This document shows, one piece after another, positions 37,505-45,577 of a DNA stretch of 64,000 nucleotides; positions within the stretch are counted from its first letter, which is position 1; every line of letters starts with the position of its first letter. The DNA lies in the NCBI RefSeq assembly GCF_000308855.1, contig NZ_BAGM01000004.1, positions 1-64,000 of the forward strand, read 5' to 3'. Below the pieces are notes generated by a model. The model was not told the DNA's origin, searched no databases, and saw only the letters and a list, made by a program, of their open reading frames with translations. The translations under genes and the position numbers were made by a program. This DNA comes from Nocardia veterana NBRC 100344 (GTDB lineage: Bacteria; Actinomycetota; Actinomycetes; Mycobacteriales; Mycobacteriaceae).

Positions 37505-38272
37505 TCAGCGCGGCGCCATGCGCAGCGCACCGTCCATGCGGAAGGTTTCGCCGTTGAGGTAGTCGTGCTCGGTGATGTACTGCGCCAGCTGGGCGTACTC
37601 GTCCGGGCGGCCCAGGCGCGACGGGAACGGCACGCCGGCCTCGAGGCCCTTGCGGTACTCCTCGGTGACGCCGGCCAGCATCGGGGTGTCGATGATGCCG
37701 GGGGCGATGGTGTTGACGCGAATGCCGAACTGCGCGAGGTCGCGCGCGGCCGGGACGGTCATACCGGCGACGCCGCCCTTGGAGGCGGAGTAGGCGATCT
37801 GGCCGATCTGGCCCTCGAACGCCGCCACCGAGGCGGTGTTGATCACGACGCCGCGCTGGCCGTATTCGTCGACGGGCTCGGTCTTGGCGATGGCGTCGGC
37901 GGCCAGGCGCATCACATTGAAGGTGCCCAGCAGGTTCACGGTGATCACGGTCCGGAACAGCTCCAGATCGTGCGGACCGTTCTTGGACAGGATGCGTCCC
38001 GCCCAGCCCACGCCGGCGCAGTTGACCACGATGCGCGGCGGAACGCCGGATTCGACCACCTTCGCGACCGCGGCGGCGACCTCGTCGTTGCTGGTCACAT
38101 CGGTCGGGATCAGGGTGACACCGGCGGGGACGCTGTCGCCGGCGCGTTCGATCGACTGCGCCAGGTCGAGACCGAATACGGTCGCGCCCTGGTCGGCGAA
38201 GCGTTTTGCGGTTGCGGCGCCCAGACCGGACGCAGCTCCGGTGATGATCGCGGCGGAGCCCGAAATCTCCAC
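37505..38272 (-). CDS. SDR-family 3-hydroxyacyl-CoA dehydrogenase-like
   Basis: The 255-residue protein has the SDR cofactor motif TGAASGLGAATAKRF (NAD-type, with D36-like Asp in FGLDLA), NCAGVG, and the catalytic Ser, Tyr and Lys in NTASVAAFEG and YSASKGG. It resembles HSD17B10-type 3-hydroxyacyl-CoA dehydrogenases (TPMLAGVTEE). A role in fatty-acid or branched-chain breakdown is likely. The GTG at 38272 has GAGAGGA upstream. It is divergent from a TetR gene 186 bp away, which may control it. Confidence 0.92.
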   Translation of the reverse strand: MEISGSAAIITGAASGLGAATAKRFADQGATVFGLDLAQSIERAGDSVPAGVTLIPTDVTSNDEVAAAVAKVVESGVPPRIVVNCAGVGWAGRILSKNGPHDLELFRTVITVNLLGTFNVMRLAADAIAKTEPVDEYGQRGVVINTASVAAFEGQIGQIAYSASKGGVAGMTVPAARDLAQFGIRVNTIAPGIIDTPMLAGVTEEYRKGLEAGVPFPSRLGRPDEYAQLAQYITEHDYLNGETFRMDGALRMAPR

Positions 38273-38458
38273 GGTGATTGGTCCTCTCGTTAGTGACGGC
38301 CCGATGGGTACTGGCCTTCCGTCAACAGCACCATATCCGGAGAGATCATCGAGTCGGGCGGGGGTGTGGCCGCTGCGGAACGCGATCCCGCGCAGAATGG
38401 AAGGCAACCAGCTAATTTCCTTGGCGAACCGTTCGCGATCGATCGATGGAGTAGCGCT

Positions 38459-39169
38459 ATGACCGCCTCGGCCCCCGCGGACCGCCGGCTGCCCCGCGGC
38501 CGGCACGGAATTCCGCGGGAAACGATCGTCCGCGAACAGCGGGACCGCATCCTCGTGGCGATGGCGGACGCCATGGCGGACAAGGGGTATGTCGGCACCT
38601 CCGTCGCGGCCGTGATCAAGCGCGCGGGCGTCTCGCGGGAAACGTTCTACGAGCAGTTCCGTTCGAAGGAGGACTGTTTCGAGGCGGCCTACGAGCGGGC
38701 CGTGGAACTGCTGCTCGGCCGCATCCGCCGCGCCTTGCGCCCCGCCCCGGAGCCGGACAACGGGCCGGCGACGAGAGCCGCCGAGCCGCCGATCGGCGCT
38801 CTGCTGGACGCCTACCTGGACGGTCTGGCCGCCGAACCCGCCTACGCTCGCCTGTTTCTGGTCGAGGTGTATGCCGCCGGGCCGAAGGCGATCGCCCGGC
38901 GCGCACAGTTGCAGGAATCGTTCGTCGCCGTGGTCGCCGAAATACTCGACGCGCGGACCGAGCAGCAGCGCTTCGCCTGCCGGACCATGGTCGCCGCCCT
39001 CAGCGCCATGGTCACCAATCACGTCGCCACCGATGATCCGGACGGTCTGCGCGAGCTGCGCGAGCCCATGCTGGAACTGGTGTACCGCAGCGGTGACCTG
39101 TTCGGTTCCGCCCTGGCCGCTCCCGACAACCATCGCAGCGATCCCGGCCGATACTTCGACCCCTGGTAA
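38459..39169 (+). CDS. TetR/AcrR-family transcriptional regulator
   Basis: The 236-residue protein has the TetR helix-turn-helix (RILVAMADAMADKGYVGTSVAAVIKRAGVSRETFYEQFRSKEDCF, here seen as DKGYVGTSVAAVIKRAGVS and ETFYEQFRSKED). An alpha-helical ligand domain follows. The start ATG has GATGGAG upstream. It is divergent from the SDR gene and ends 12 bp from the convergent VOC gene. The effector is probably an acyl-CoA or similar compound, by analogy only. Confidence 0.93.
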   Translation: MTASAPADRRLPRGRHGIPRETIVREQRDRILVAMADAMADKGYVGTSVAAVIKRAGVSRETFYEQFRSKEDCFEAAYERAVELLLGRIRRALRPAPEPDNGPATRAAEPPIGALLDAYLDGLAAEPAYARLFLVEVYAAGPKAIARRAQLQESFVAVVAEILDARTEQQRFACRTMVAALSAMVTNHVATDDPDGLRELREPMLELVYRSGDLFGSALAAPDNHRSDPGRYFDPW

Positions 39170-39181
39170 TCGCGCGGTCGA

Positions 39182-39619
39182 TCAGTCCAGGCAGAACTCG
39201 TTGCCCTCGGGATCGGTCAGCACGATATGGCCTTGGCCCAGCGGCGGCACGGGTTCGTATCGCCGCACGCGGGTGGCGCCCCTGGCGACCAGGCGCTCGG
39301 CCTCGGTTTCCAGGGCGGCCATCCGGTCGGCGCCGGTCAGCCCCGGTGCCGCCCGCACATCGAGGTGCACGCGATTCTTGACCTGTTTGCCCTCGGGCAC
39401 CTTCTGGAAGAACAGTCGCGGGCCGGACCCGTCGGGGTCCACCACGGCCGAGGCGTCGTTGCGGTGCTCCGGCGGTACGTTCATCGCCTCGAGCGCCTGC
39501 TCCCAGGTCTCGAATCCGGGCGGCGGGCCCTGGACCCGGTAGCCGAGCGCATCGGCCCAGAATTCGGCCAGCGCGGCGGGGTCGGCGCAGTCGAAGGTGA
39601 TTTGGACATCGCGGGCCAT
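39182..39619 (-). CDS. VOC-family (glyoxalase-like) protein
   Basis: The 145-residue protein starts DVQITFDCADPAALAEFWADALGY and ends LTDPEGNEFCLD, the hallmarks of the actinobacterial VOC group. The VHLDVRA strand and E in NEFCLD would carry metal ligands. The substrate is unknown. AGGAGGCGAGC precedes the ATG. It follows the DinB gene at 72 bp on the same strand. Confidence 0.88.
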   Translation of the reverse strand: MARDVQITFDCADPAALAEFWADALGYRVQGPPPGFETWEQALEAMNVPPEHRNDASAVVDPDGSGPRLFFQKVPEGKQVKNRVHLDVRAAPGLTGADRMAALETEAERLVARGATRVRRYEPVPPLGQGHIVLTDPEGNEFCLD

Positions 39620-39691
39620 ATCAGCTCGCCTCCTGTGGTGTAGGGATCAGCCGGACCCGGTCGGCAGCACGAACCGCTGTGTGATCGGCGC

Positions 39692-40267
39692 TCACGCTAC
39701 CTCCTGTCGGTTCCGGTGCAGGTAGAGGTCGCGCAGCAGGCAGACCTCGGCCAGGTGGTGGATCAGTTCGCGGTTGATGTGCAGGACCAACGCCGACAAC
39801 GGGTATTCGGCGAAGGGTCCCTCCGCCGCACTGCACGGCCGGGCGAGACCGTCCTCACCGAGCGACTCGACCCCGGACAACCATCGGGAATACTCCGAAT
39901 CCAACTGGGCCAGCGCCTCTTTCGCGGTCTCGGGATACTCGTAGGCGTAGTAGTCGGTGGCCGCACGGCCGAAATGCGACGCGTTGCGCACGGCGAGCAC
40001 ACCGACGATCACATGCCCGAGTCGCCAGGCGATGGTGGTGACCGGTGCGGGTTCCGGCGGGGGATAGGCGAAGTCGATCGTCATCGCGCCGGAGCCACCC
40101 TGTATCGGCGCGGTCCCGGTGCCGCGTGGCCGCAGATTCCAGCAGCCGGGCACCGGCTCCCAGAAGTATTCGTCGTCGGTGAGCCCGTCGAGTCGCGGCC
40201 GCAACTGGGTGGTCCAGTGCCGGTCGATCTGCTCGCGAAGCAGGCTGTTCCAGGTCGGATCGGTCAT
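39692..40267 (-). CDS. DinB-family protein
   Basis: The 191-residue protein has the DinB/YfiT four-helix fold: LLREQIDRHWTTQLRPRLDGLTDDEYFW near the start, WRLGHVIVGVLAVRNASHF, and HINRELIHHLAEVCLLRDLY at the end. The His residues (H in RLGH and the IHHLAEV pair) match the usual metal triad. Members are thiol-dependent transferases or unknown. It is divergent from the WYL regulator (61 bp) and upstream of the VOC gene. Confidence 0.88.
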   Translation of the reverse strand: MTDPTWNSLLREQIDRHWTTQLRPRLDGLTDDEYFWEPVPGCWNLRPRGTGTAPIQGGSGAMTIDFAYPPPEPAPVTTIAWRLGHVIVGVLAVRNASHFGRAATDYYAYEYPETAKEALAQLDSEYSRWLSGVESLGEDGLARPCSAAEGPFAEYPLSALVLHINRELIHHLAEVCLLRDLYLHRNRQEVA

Positions 40268-40328
40268 GAGCCCAGCCTGCCCGCAATAGCGGACAGTTCC
40301 GTTCCGGTATCTGTGTCAGGATGGCCGC

Positions 40329-41285
40329 GTGACCGTCGAGGCGACAACCGAGCGGGTGCTGCGGCTGCTGGCCCTGCTGCAACGCCGGCCGTCCTGGACG
40401 GCCGCCGAACTCGCGGCCGAACTGGGAGTCACCGATCGTTCGGTACGTCGGGATGTGGAACGGTTGCGTGCGATCGGCTATCCCGTGCACGCGACCGCCG
40501 GGGTGGGCGGCGGATATCAGCTCGGCGCGGGCACCCGCCTGCCGCCGCTGTTGTTCGACGACGAGGAGGCCATCGCGACGGCGGTATCGCTGCGCCTGGC
40601 CGCCGGCGGAACGATCACCGGTGCGGGTGAGGCGGCGCTGCGGGCGCTGGCGAAACTCGATCAGGTGATGCCGCCCCGATTGCGGGCCGAGGTGCGGGCG
40701 GTACACGACGCCACCGAGACCATGGTGGGCCCCGGCATCGAGATCGATGCCGACGTGCTGATGACCCTCGCGCGGGCCTGCCGCGACGCGGTCCGGGTTC
40801 GCTTCCACTACACCGGCCGCAACGGCGCGGCGGAACGCACGGTCGAACCCGTCCGCGTGGTCACCACCGGCCGCCGCTGGTATCTGATGGCTCGCGACCT
40901 CGACCGGGACGACTGGCGGACATTCCGACTCGACCGGATGCGCGAGGTGGTGGCCACCACGTGGCGGTTCCGTCCGCGTGCGCATCCGGACCCGGTCGAT
41001 TACGTGCAGCGCTCGGTGGCCGAGGCGCCGTATCGCTTTCTCGCCCGAATCCGGGTCCACGCCACCGCCGATCGGGTGCGCGATCTGATTCCGCCGCAGG
41101 TGGGCCGGGTCGACGACGACCGGGACGGCTGGTCGATCCTGACCGTCGCCGGCGACGATCTCGACTGGCTGGCGGTCCGGGTGGTCGGCCTGGGTTTCGC
41201 GGTGGAAGTCCTGGAACCGCCGGAGCTACGCGCTGCCGCGGGCCGACTCGCTCGGCGCCTGTCGGCCCTCGCCGAACCCTGCTGA
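40329..41285 (+). CDS. HTH/WYL-domain transcriptional regulator
   Basis: The 318-residue protein has an N-terminal helix-turn-helix (RPSWTAAELAAELGVTDRSVRRDVERL), the G-x-G-G-G-Y-x-L hinge (GVGGGYQLGAGT) and a WYL domain (VRFHYTGRNGAAERTVEPVRVV, RRWYLMARDL, WRTFRLDRM), ending in a WCX region. WYL domains bind ligands, including nucleic acids. DinB and VOC genes are divergently transcribed 61 bp away and are the likely targets. A CAGGAT hexamer 6 nt before the GTG hints at a leaderless start. Confidence 0.93.
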   Translation: MTVEATTERVLRLLALLQRRPSWTAAELAAELGVTDRSVRRDVERLRAIGYPVHATAGVGGGYQLGAGTRLPPLLFDDEEAIATAVSLRLAAGGTITGAGEAALRALAKLDQVMPPRLRAEVRAVHDATETMVGPGIEIDADVLMTLARACRDAVRVRFHYTGRNGAAERTVEPVRVVTTGRRWYLMARDLDRDDWRTFRLDRMREVVATTWRFRPRAHPDPVDYVQRSVAEAPYRFLARIRVHATADRVRDLIPPQVGRVDDDRDGWSILTVAGDDLDWLAVRVVGLGFAVEVLEPPELRAAAGRLARRLSALAEPC

Positions 41286-41294
41286 CAGGTGGGC

Positions 41295-42014
41295 TCAGTG
41301 GCCGTGCAGCGACGGCGTTTCCTCGGGTTCCTGGCTGCCCCTGCGCGACCGGCCGAGCAGACCCCACACCGCACCGGCGACCAGCGGCACCACGGCCGCG
41401 ATCGAATATTCGCCGAGTTTGCCCAGGTCCGGGGCGAGGGCGCCGAGCAGCGTCGCAGCGCCGATGTAGAGGAACAGCAAGCCGGAGGCGACGGCGATCG
41501 CCCGCTCCGGAATGTGCTTGCCGACTGTGATGCCGACGGCGATGGCCAGGCCCCCGGCGGCCACCATGCCCGCGACCGAGCCGGCCCAGACCGCCGGCCA
41601 ACTGTGGTTGGAGGCCAGGGCGATGGTGGCGAACATGGTGCGGTCGCCGAGTTCGGCCAGCAGGAACGACGAGATCACGAGAACGAAGACGCGACCGGGC
41701 GAGGCCGGCCCGGTGACCGCGGGCTCATCGGGTTCGCCCTCCTCGTGCCGGGCGGCCCACAGCGTCCATACACCGACGATCAGCAGGATGATGCCCGTGC
41801 AGAGGGCGATGAGATCGGTCGGCAACGCCGCACCGAGGAAGTGTCCGACACCGACGGCGATCAAATTGACCAGCACGCTCGCGACGGTGATGCCGCCGAG
41901 CACGATCCACCAGCGGTAACGCAGCGCGAAGGTCAGGGCCATCAGCTGCGATTTGTCACCGAGTTCGGCGACGAAGAGCACGCCGAAGCTCAGCAGTATC
42001 GCGGCGATCATCAT
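41295..42014 (-). CDS. TMEM165/GDT1 (UPF0016) manganese/calcium transporter
   Basis: The 239-residue protein has two inverted halves, each with the family's E-x-G-D-K/R-S/T motif: FVAELGDKSQLMALTFAL at about 14-31 and LLAELGDRTMFATIALA at about 122-138. About six spans are present, with a cytoplasmic loop at RHEEGEPDEP. Bacterial members such as MneA export Mn(II). A manganese riboswitch lies in its leader, which supports Mn as substrate and gives its regulation. Starts at 42014 and 42011 are both ATG; GGGAG fits the second better. It is convergent with the WYL gene. Confidence 0.93.
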   Translation of the reverse strand: MMIAAILLSFGVLFVAELGDKSQLMALTFALRYRWWIVLGGITVASVLVNLIAVGVGHFLGAALPTDLIALCTGIILLIVGVWTLWAARHEEGEPDEPAVTGPASPGRVFVLVISSFLLAELGDRTMFATIALASNHSWPAVWAGSVAGMVAAGGLAIAVGITVGKHIPERAIAVASGLLFLYIGAATLLGALAPDLGKLGEYSIAAVVPLVAGAVWGLLGRSRRGSQEPEETPSLHGH

Positions 42015-42029
42015 CGGCTCCCAGGTCTC

Positions 42030-42070
42030 CGGCTTGTCGGCCGAAGACGGGCGCCCTCAGCCGACAACCC
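42030..42070 (-). promoter_or_regulatory. Expression-platform hairpin of the Mn riboswitch
   Basis: GTCGGC (42036-42041) and GCCGAC (42060-42065) form a stem between the aptamer and the coding sequence. TCTTCGGCCGACA in this stem repeats the ACCTTCGGCCGATGACA sequence at the aptamer's 3' end, so the two may compete. No T run follows, which favours translational control or factor-dependent termination. Confidence 0.5.
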
Positions 42071-42084
42071 GCACGGACGGTCTG

Positions 42085-42192
42085 TCATCGGCCGAAGGTC
42101 TCGCCCACCGGAACACCGGTTCGGATGGCCGGATCCGACTGGCGGATCAGTATGTCGACCATGCGATTGCGGGCTACTCCCCTTCGCTGTGC
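42085..42192 (-). ncRNA. yybP-ykoY manganese riboswitch
   Basis: The minus strand between 42190 and about 42085 has the conserved elements of this class in order: AAGGGGAGTAGCCCGC, then ATGGTCGACATAC, a variable hairpin (CCGAACCGGTGTTCCGG) and the closing GGGCGAGACCTT. The paired loops dock to bind two metals, one of them Mn(II). It lies about 70 nt upstream of the TMEM165/GDT1 gene, a known target of the class. Edges are approximate. Confidence 0.9.
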
Positions 42193-42346
42193 CCTCACCC
42201 TACCCGCACCCGGCGGCCGAGGCCAAGTCGCTGTTGCCCAAATCGCAATGGGCACAATAAGTTTGGGCGCGCTGCCGGAAAATTTCGGGTACCCGTCGAA
42301 GTGGATTCGACGGGGCGGCCGACGGCGTTCGGGAGCCCGCCGCGGA

Positions 42347-42877
42347 TCAGGCCGCGGCGAGCAGCATCGCCAGGACGGCGGTGTCGGGATCGGCGATCGG
42401 ATCGACCCCCACCCGGCTCACCATCGAGGTGACGGTGCCGTCGAGTTCGGCCTCCACCCAGGCCGCGCGGTGGGCCAGTCCCAGATCCGGAATGCCTGGC
42501 AGCAGGACGCAGCCCGAGGCCGCGCCGGCGCATTCGGGCAGGGAGGGATTGGTCTCCGAGGGTGGGTGCAACATCATCAGCGCGGGCGGGACGTGTTCGG
42601 CGAAGCGGCCCGGCTCGACCGCTTCCTCGCCCAGGACCGGTCCCTCGGCCATGACGAGTCCGACCGTGCCCGGATGCGGATCGTCGGGCAGCTCCTCCCG
42701 CGCCCCGAAGACCGTGGTGGTGGCGAGCAGGCCGGGCAGGCTGGCGACCCGGACCGCGAGCGCGAGCAACTGCGCCCATTCCTTCGTGGTGTCGGGCCAG
42801 CGCCCGGAGATCACGAATCCCCGCAGCGAACCCTGTGCCTGAAACGGCGTGACCCCGACCGGAGTGTTCGTACGCAT
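42347..42877 (-). CDS. Conserved hypothetical protein
   Basis: The 176-residue protein is not recognised. It is mildly acidic, without a signal peptide or spans. GFVISGRWPDTTKEWAQLLALAVRVASLPG near the start, read in parts, suggests an alpha/beta fold, and a Pro-rich middle (MMLHPPSETNPSLPE) follows. The codon use matches neighbours and there is no overlapping better frame. It follows no operon partner; about 300 bp of untranslated sequence with a small dyad (CCTATC-N5-GATAGG at 42936-42952) lies upstream. Confidence 0.65.
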   Translation of the reverse strand: MRTNTPVGVTPFQAQGSLRGFVISGRWPDTTKEWAQLLALAVRVASLPGLLATTTVFGAREELPDDPHPGTVGLVMAEGPVLGEEAVEPGRFAEHVPPALMMLHPPSETNPSLPECAGAASGCVLLPGIPDLGLAHRAAWVEAELDGTVTSMVSRVGVDPIADPDTAVLAMLLAAA

Positions 42878-43122
42878 CGGATGCCTCCCGAAGTGTCAAC
42901 GGGGGCGGCTCCGCGATGAGCGAGCCCGTCCTCGACCTATCGTTGAGATAGGAGTACCCGAGGATTACTCGAACAATGTCTGGCACACAAGTACCAGAGA
43001 GTGCTAAACAGCTGGTAACAGTGCTGGAACATGCCAACGGAAGCAGCAGATTTCGTTCGGACATGGGTAACTCCCCAACCACCTCGAACACGATCTCGCT
43101 GCGACCGCCGGCCCTCGACGCA
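42878..43122. other. Intergenic region between hypothetical gene and sodA terminator
   Basis: This 245-bp stretch contains the dyad CCTATC-N5-GATAGG at 42936-42952 and no convincing gene. A plus-strand frame starting at 42976 (MSGTQVPESAK) continues into sodA antisense and is not supported. Confidence 0.5.
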
Positions 43123-43156
43123 ACTCAGGCCATACCCAACCGGGTATGGCCTGAGT
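43123..43156 (-). terminator. 15-bp perfect hairpin after sodA
   Basis: ACTCAGGCCATACCC and GGGTATGGCCTGAGT form a 15-bp stem with a 4-nt loop, 20 bp beyond the sodA stop. There is no T run. It is probably the sodA terminator. Confidence 0.85.
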
Positions 43157-43176
43157 ACGCGGAGAGGCGGATCAGC

Positions 43177-43800
43177 TCAGCCGAAGATGAGGCCCTTGCC
43201 CTGGGCGACGGCCTTGGCGAAACGCTCCTGCACGTCGGCCCAGTTGACGACGTTCCAGAACGCCTTCACGTAGTCGGCCTTGACGTTCTTGTACTGCAGG
43301 TAGAACGCGTGCTCCCACATGTCGACCTGCAGCAGCGGAATGATGCCGAGCGGCACGTTGGCCTGCTGGTCGTACAGCTGGAAGGTCAGCAGCTTCTGAC
43401 CGAGGGTGTCGTAGCCCAGCACGGCCCAGCCCGAACCCTGCAGACCGTTGGCGGCCGCGGTGAACTGCGCGCGGAACTTGTCGAAGGAACCGAACTGGTC
43501 GTCGATTGCGGCGGCCAGTTCCCCGACCGGCTTGTCGCCGCCGTTGGGGGACAGGTTCTTCCACCAGATCGAGTGGTTCACGTGACCACCGAGGTGGAAC
43601 GCCAGGTTCTTCTCGTGCAGGAAGATCGCAGCGTGGTCGTCGGCCTCGCGCGCGGCTTCCAGCTTCTCGAGCGCGGTGTTGACGCCGGCGACGTAAGCGG
43701 CGTGATGCTTCGAGTGGTGAATCTCGTTGATCTGCCCGGAGATGTGAGGCTCCAAGGCGCCGTAGTCGTAATCCAGATCTGGCAGCGTGTACTCAGCCAC
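43177..43800 (-). CDS. sodA: Superoxide dismutase, Mn/Fe family, Mn-type residue 145
   Basis: The 207-residue protein aligns along its length with M. tuberculosis SodA. Metal ligands are H28 (NEIHHSK), H76 (HVNHSIWW), D160 and H164 (DMWEHAFY). Residue 145 is Gln (QLYDQQAN); in the M. tuberculosis Fe enzyme this is His, and changing it to Gln switched metal preference to Mn. So this enzyme is predicted to use Mn. No signal peptide is present, as in mycobacteria where it is still exported. GAGGAAGGG precedes the GTG at 43800. It is monocistronic. Confidence 0.96.
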   Translation of the reverse strand: MAEYTLPDLDYDYGALEPHISGQINEIHHSKHHAAYVAGVNTALEKLEAAREADDHAAIFLHEKNLAFHLGGHVNHSIWWKNLSPNGGDKPVGELAAAIDDQFGSFDKFRAQFTAAANGLQGSGWAVLGYDTLGQKLLTFQLYDQQANVPLGIIPLLQVDMWEHAFYLQYKNVKADYVKAFWNVVNWADVQERFAKAVAQGKGLIFG

Positions 43801-44050
43801 GATGTCCCTTCCTCATGATGTCGGCGCGTGTACCCGGGGTTGTCGAGCACACCAACCTTCATTCGTACACCCGCTCGATGCAACCGGGTCCGGTCCACCC
43901 TAGATTCCCACGGCCCGAAATCGACTGCGCGGCCAGGATCCGAGGGCGCACGCCCGAGGTATGCCCGAGCGCGGAGATTTATTCACGCTGAACGCATATC
44001 CGGCGGTTTCGCCGCCGGCACCGACCCGCGGACAACAGCGAGGCGGGTGC

Positions 44051-44659
44051 CTACATCGGCGGGGCGACGTCGGGCAGCATGGTGCGCGGATCGCACGAAT
44101 CGTGCGCCTTCCACCAGCGTCGCGCGCCGGCGACGAACTCGTCCAGCCCGACCAGGCGTCCGTCGGCAGTTTCGATGGTGATGTCCTCGAACCAGATCCG
44201 CACGTCCAGTTCCCGCGGATCGGTTCCCTCCTGCTGGGAGAACTCGAACACATGGACCGGGGCCCGGTCGCTGATCGTGGTGTCGAAGCTCAGCAGCTCG
44301 CGCCACAGCGCCCAGCCGCTGTCGTCGACGTCGATGAAATCCCAGCCGTGCAGGGCGCCGCCGCCGAATCCGGCGATGGCCTCACCGAGAGTGTCGAGGG
44401 TGAGTGGGAAGATGTGCGGCTCCAGGTCGTCCCAGCGTTGCTGACGTAGGGAGGCGGCGACCCGGCTGACGCCGCACAGGGTCAGCGACACCCGGCCGTC
44501 GGCGGGCTGCCCGTCGCCGGGGAGGGTCAGCACCTCCAGTTCGATTCGAAGTCGTGCGTCCGCGGCATCGACCGCGAGGCCGAGACAGGTCGCCTCGGCG
44601 AGTGCGGTGTTGAGCCCGGCCGTGTCCAATCCGTCGAGTAACCCCCTGCTCGCGTCCAT
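44051..44659 (-). CDS. Conserved hypothetical protein
   Basis: The 202-residue acidic protein is not recognised. It has no signal peptide or spans; VSLTLCGVSRVAASLR, FIDVDDSGWALWRELLSFDTT and LDVRIWFEDITIETADGRLVGLDEF suggest a beta-rich fold. Codon use is normal. It lies 250 bp upstream of sodA on the same strand. Upstream is a region with inverted repeats, an A7 tract on the coding strand and a DnaA-box cluster. Confidence 0.68.
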   Translation of the reverse strand: MDASRGLLDGLDTAGLNTALAEATCLGLAVDAADARLRIELEVLTLPGDGQPADGRVSLTLCGVSRVAASLRQQRWDDLEPHIFPLTLDTLGEAIAGFGGGALHGWDFIDVDDSGWALWRELLSFDTTISDRAPVHVFEFSQQEGTDPRELDVRIWFEDITIETADGRLVGLDEFVAGARRWWKAHDSCDPRTMLPDVAPPM

Positions 44660-44838
44660 AGCGCCAGGCTACCGATTCGCCGCCGTCGAGCTCGGCATTT
44701 CGGTTTCTCGCTAGTGTTGTCGTTTTTTTGCCGAAGCGAGGGAACCGAATGAACGGATCCCCCGTCCAAGTAGTTGTCGGGACCTCGCGGCGAGCGGTGA
44801 AACACCGTGTGACCAGCCCAGAGGCCCGCAGGCGGCAG

Positions 44839-44884
44839 CGGGGGCCGCTCCGGGACGAGGAGGGGAGTCCCGGAGCGGCCCCCG
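44839..44884 (+). terminator. 18-bp perfect hairpin followed by T-rich sequence
   Basis: CGGGGGCCGCTCCGGGAC and GTCCCGGAGCGGCCCCCG form an 18-bp stem with a 10-nt loop. TTCCGTTTT follows on the plus strand. No plus-strand gene ends here, so either it terminates an unannotated small RNA begun near 44700-44740 or it insulates the DnaA-box region. Confidence 0.65.
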
Positions 44885-44938
44885 TTCCGTTTTCCCGGCC
44901 CGGTTGTTGCGGACCGACCGGTCTGCCAAGTCGCAACC

Positions 44939-44988
44939 TGTGGATGAGGTTGTGGATTATGTGGATAACTGGGGGTGAGATATTCACA
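44939..44988. promoter_or_regulatory. Cluster of four DnaA-box-like sites
   Basis: TGTGGATGA (44939-44947), TGTGGATTA (44951-44959) and TGTGGATAA (44960-44968) are tandem; the third is the exact complement of the TTATCCACA consensus. ATATTCACA (44980-44988) is an opposing copy with one mismatch. Such a cluster could titrate DnaA or let it regulate the rhodanese gene. No dnaA, dnaN or A+T-rich unwinding element is nearby. Confidence 0.6.
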
Positions 44989-45108
44989 GGTGGGTTTGCT
45001 CGGGGTGTGCGGCAGGGTATCGCGCGCTGGAACAGACCGGGAGTTCACGGAAACGAACGAGTGCCGGGACTCCCCGCCGATCCTGGGTACATGGCAGGAT
45101 CGTCCATT

Positions 45109-45492
45109 GTGACGAGCTTCGAAATTCCATCGGTGCCGGTCCAGGACCTGCCCGCCGAATTCGATGCCGCACCGCCGGCGGGTGCTGGATCCGGTGCCGG
45201 CGCCCCGTCCGCGATCCTGCTCGATGTGCGTGAGGACGACGAATGGCAGCTCGGGCACGCCCCGGCCGCCCTGCACATCCCGATGGTCGATGTTCCGGCT
45301 CGCCTCGACGAGCTGGACTACGACGCCGATATCTACGTCGTCTGCCGGCAGGGTGGCCGCTCGATCGAGGTCGCGAAGTACCTGGCGCACGTCGGATTCG
45401 AGGTTTACCAGGTGACCGGCGGCATGGTCGCCTGGCAGCAGGCGGGCCGGCCGTTGTGCGGCGAGGGCGATCACGAAGCCAAGATCTACTGA
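45109..45492 (+). CDS. Rhodanese-like domain protein
   Basis: The 127-residue single rhodanese domain has ILLDVREDDEWQLGHAPAALHIPM, the active-site loop VVCRQGGRS with catalytic Cys, and VYQVTGGMVAWQQAGRPL. It transfers sulfur or handles oxidised thiols; the partner is unknown. The GTG at 45109 begins TSFEIPSVPV like relatives and has AGGA upstream; an ATG at 45091 is the alternative. A DnaA-box cluster is 120 bp upstream. Confidence 0.9.
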   Translation: MTSFEIPSVPVQDLPAEFDAAPPAGAGSGAGAPSAILLDVREDDEWQLGHAPAALHIPMVDVPARLDELDYDADIYVVCRQGGRSIEVAKYLAHVGFEVYQVTGGMVAWQQAGRPLCGEGDHEAKIY

Positions 45493-45577
45493 ACCGGCCC
45501 ACGAAACCCGCAGGAAATCGAGAACCGCAGCACACCCGATGAACGAGGTCGACTCCGATGGAAGGGGGAGCAGCCCG

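Larger units (their letters stand above)
44660..45108. other. Gene-free 0.45 kb with hairpins and DnaA boxes
   Basis: No protein gene is evident. Features are an inverted repeat at 44700-44747 (CGGTTTCTCGCT / AGCGAGGGAACCG) enclosing a T7 run, an 18-bp stem at 44839-44884 and four DnaA-box-like 9-mers at 44939-44988. It lies between a minus-strand hypothetical gene and the plus-strand rhodanese gene, so it holds both promoters. Confidence 0.7.

Noticed and set aside
44728..45108. Extension of the rhodanese frame upstream to 44728
   Set aside because: It crosses the hairpin and DnaA-box cluster and reads as random peptide; the rhodanese domain begins after 45109.
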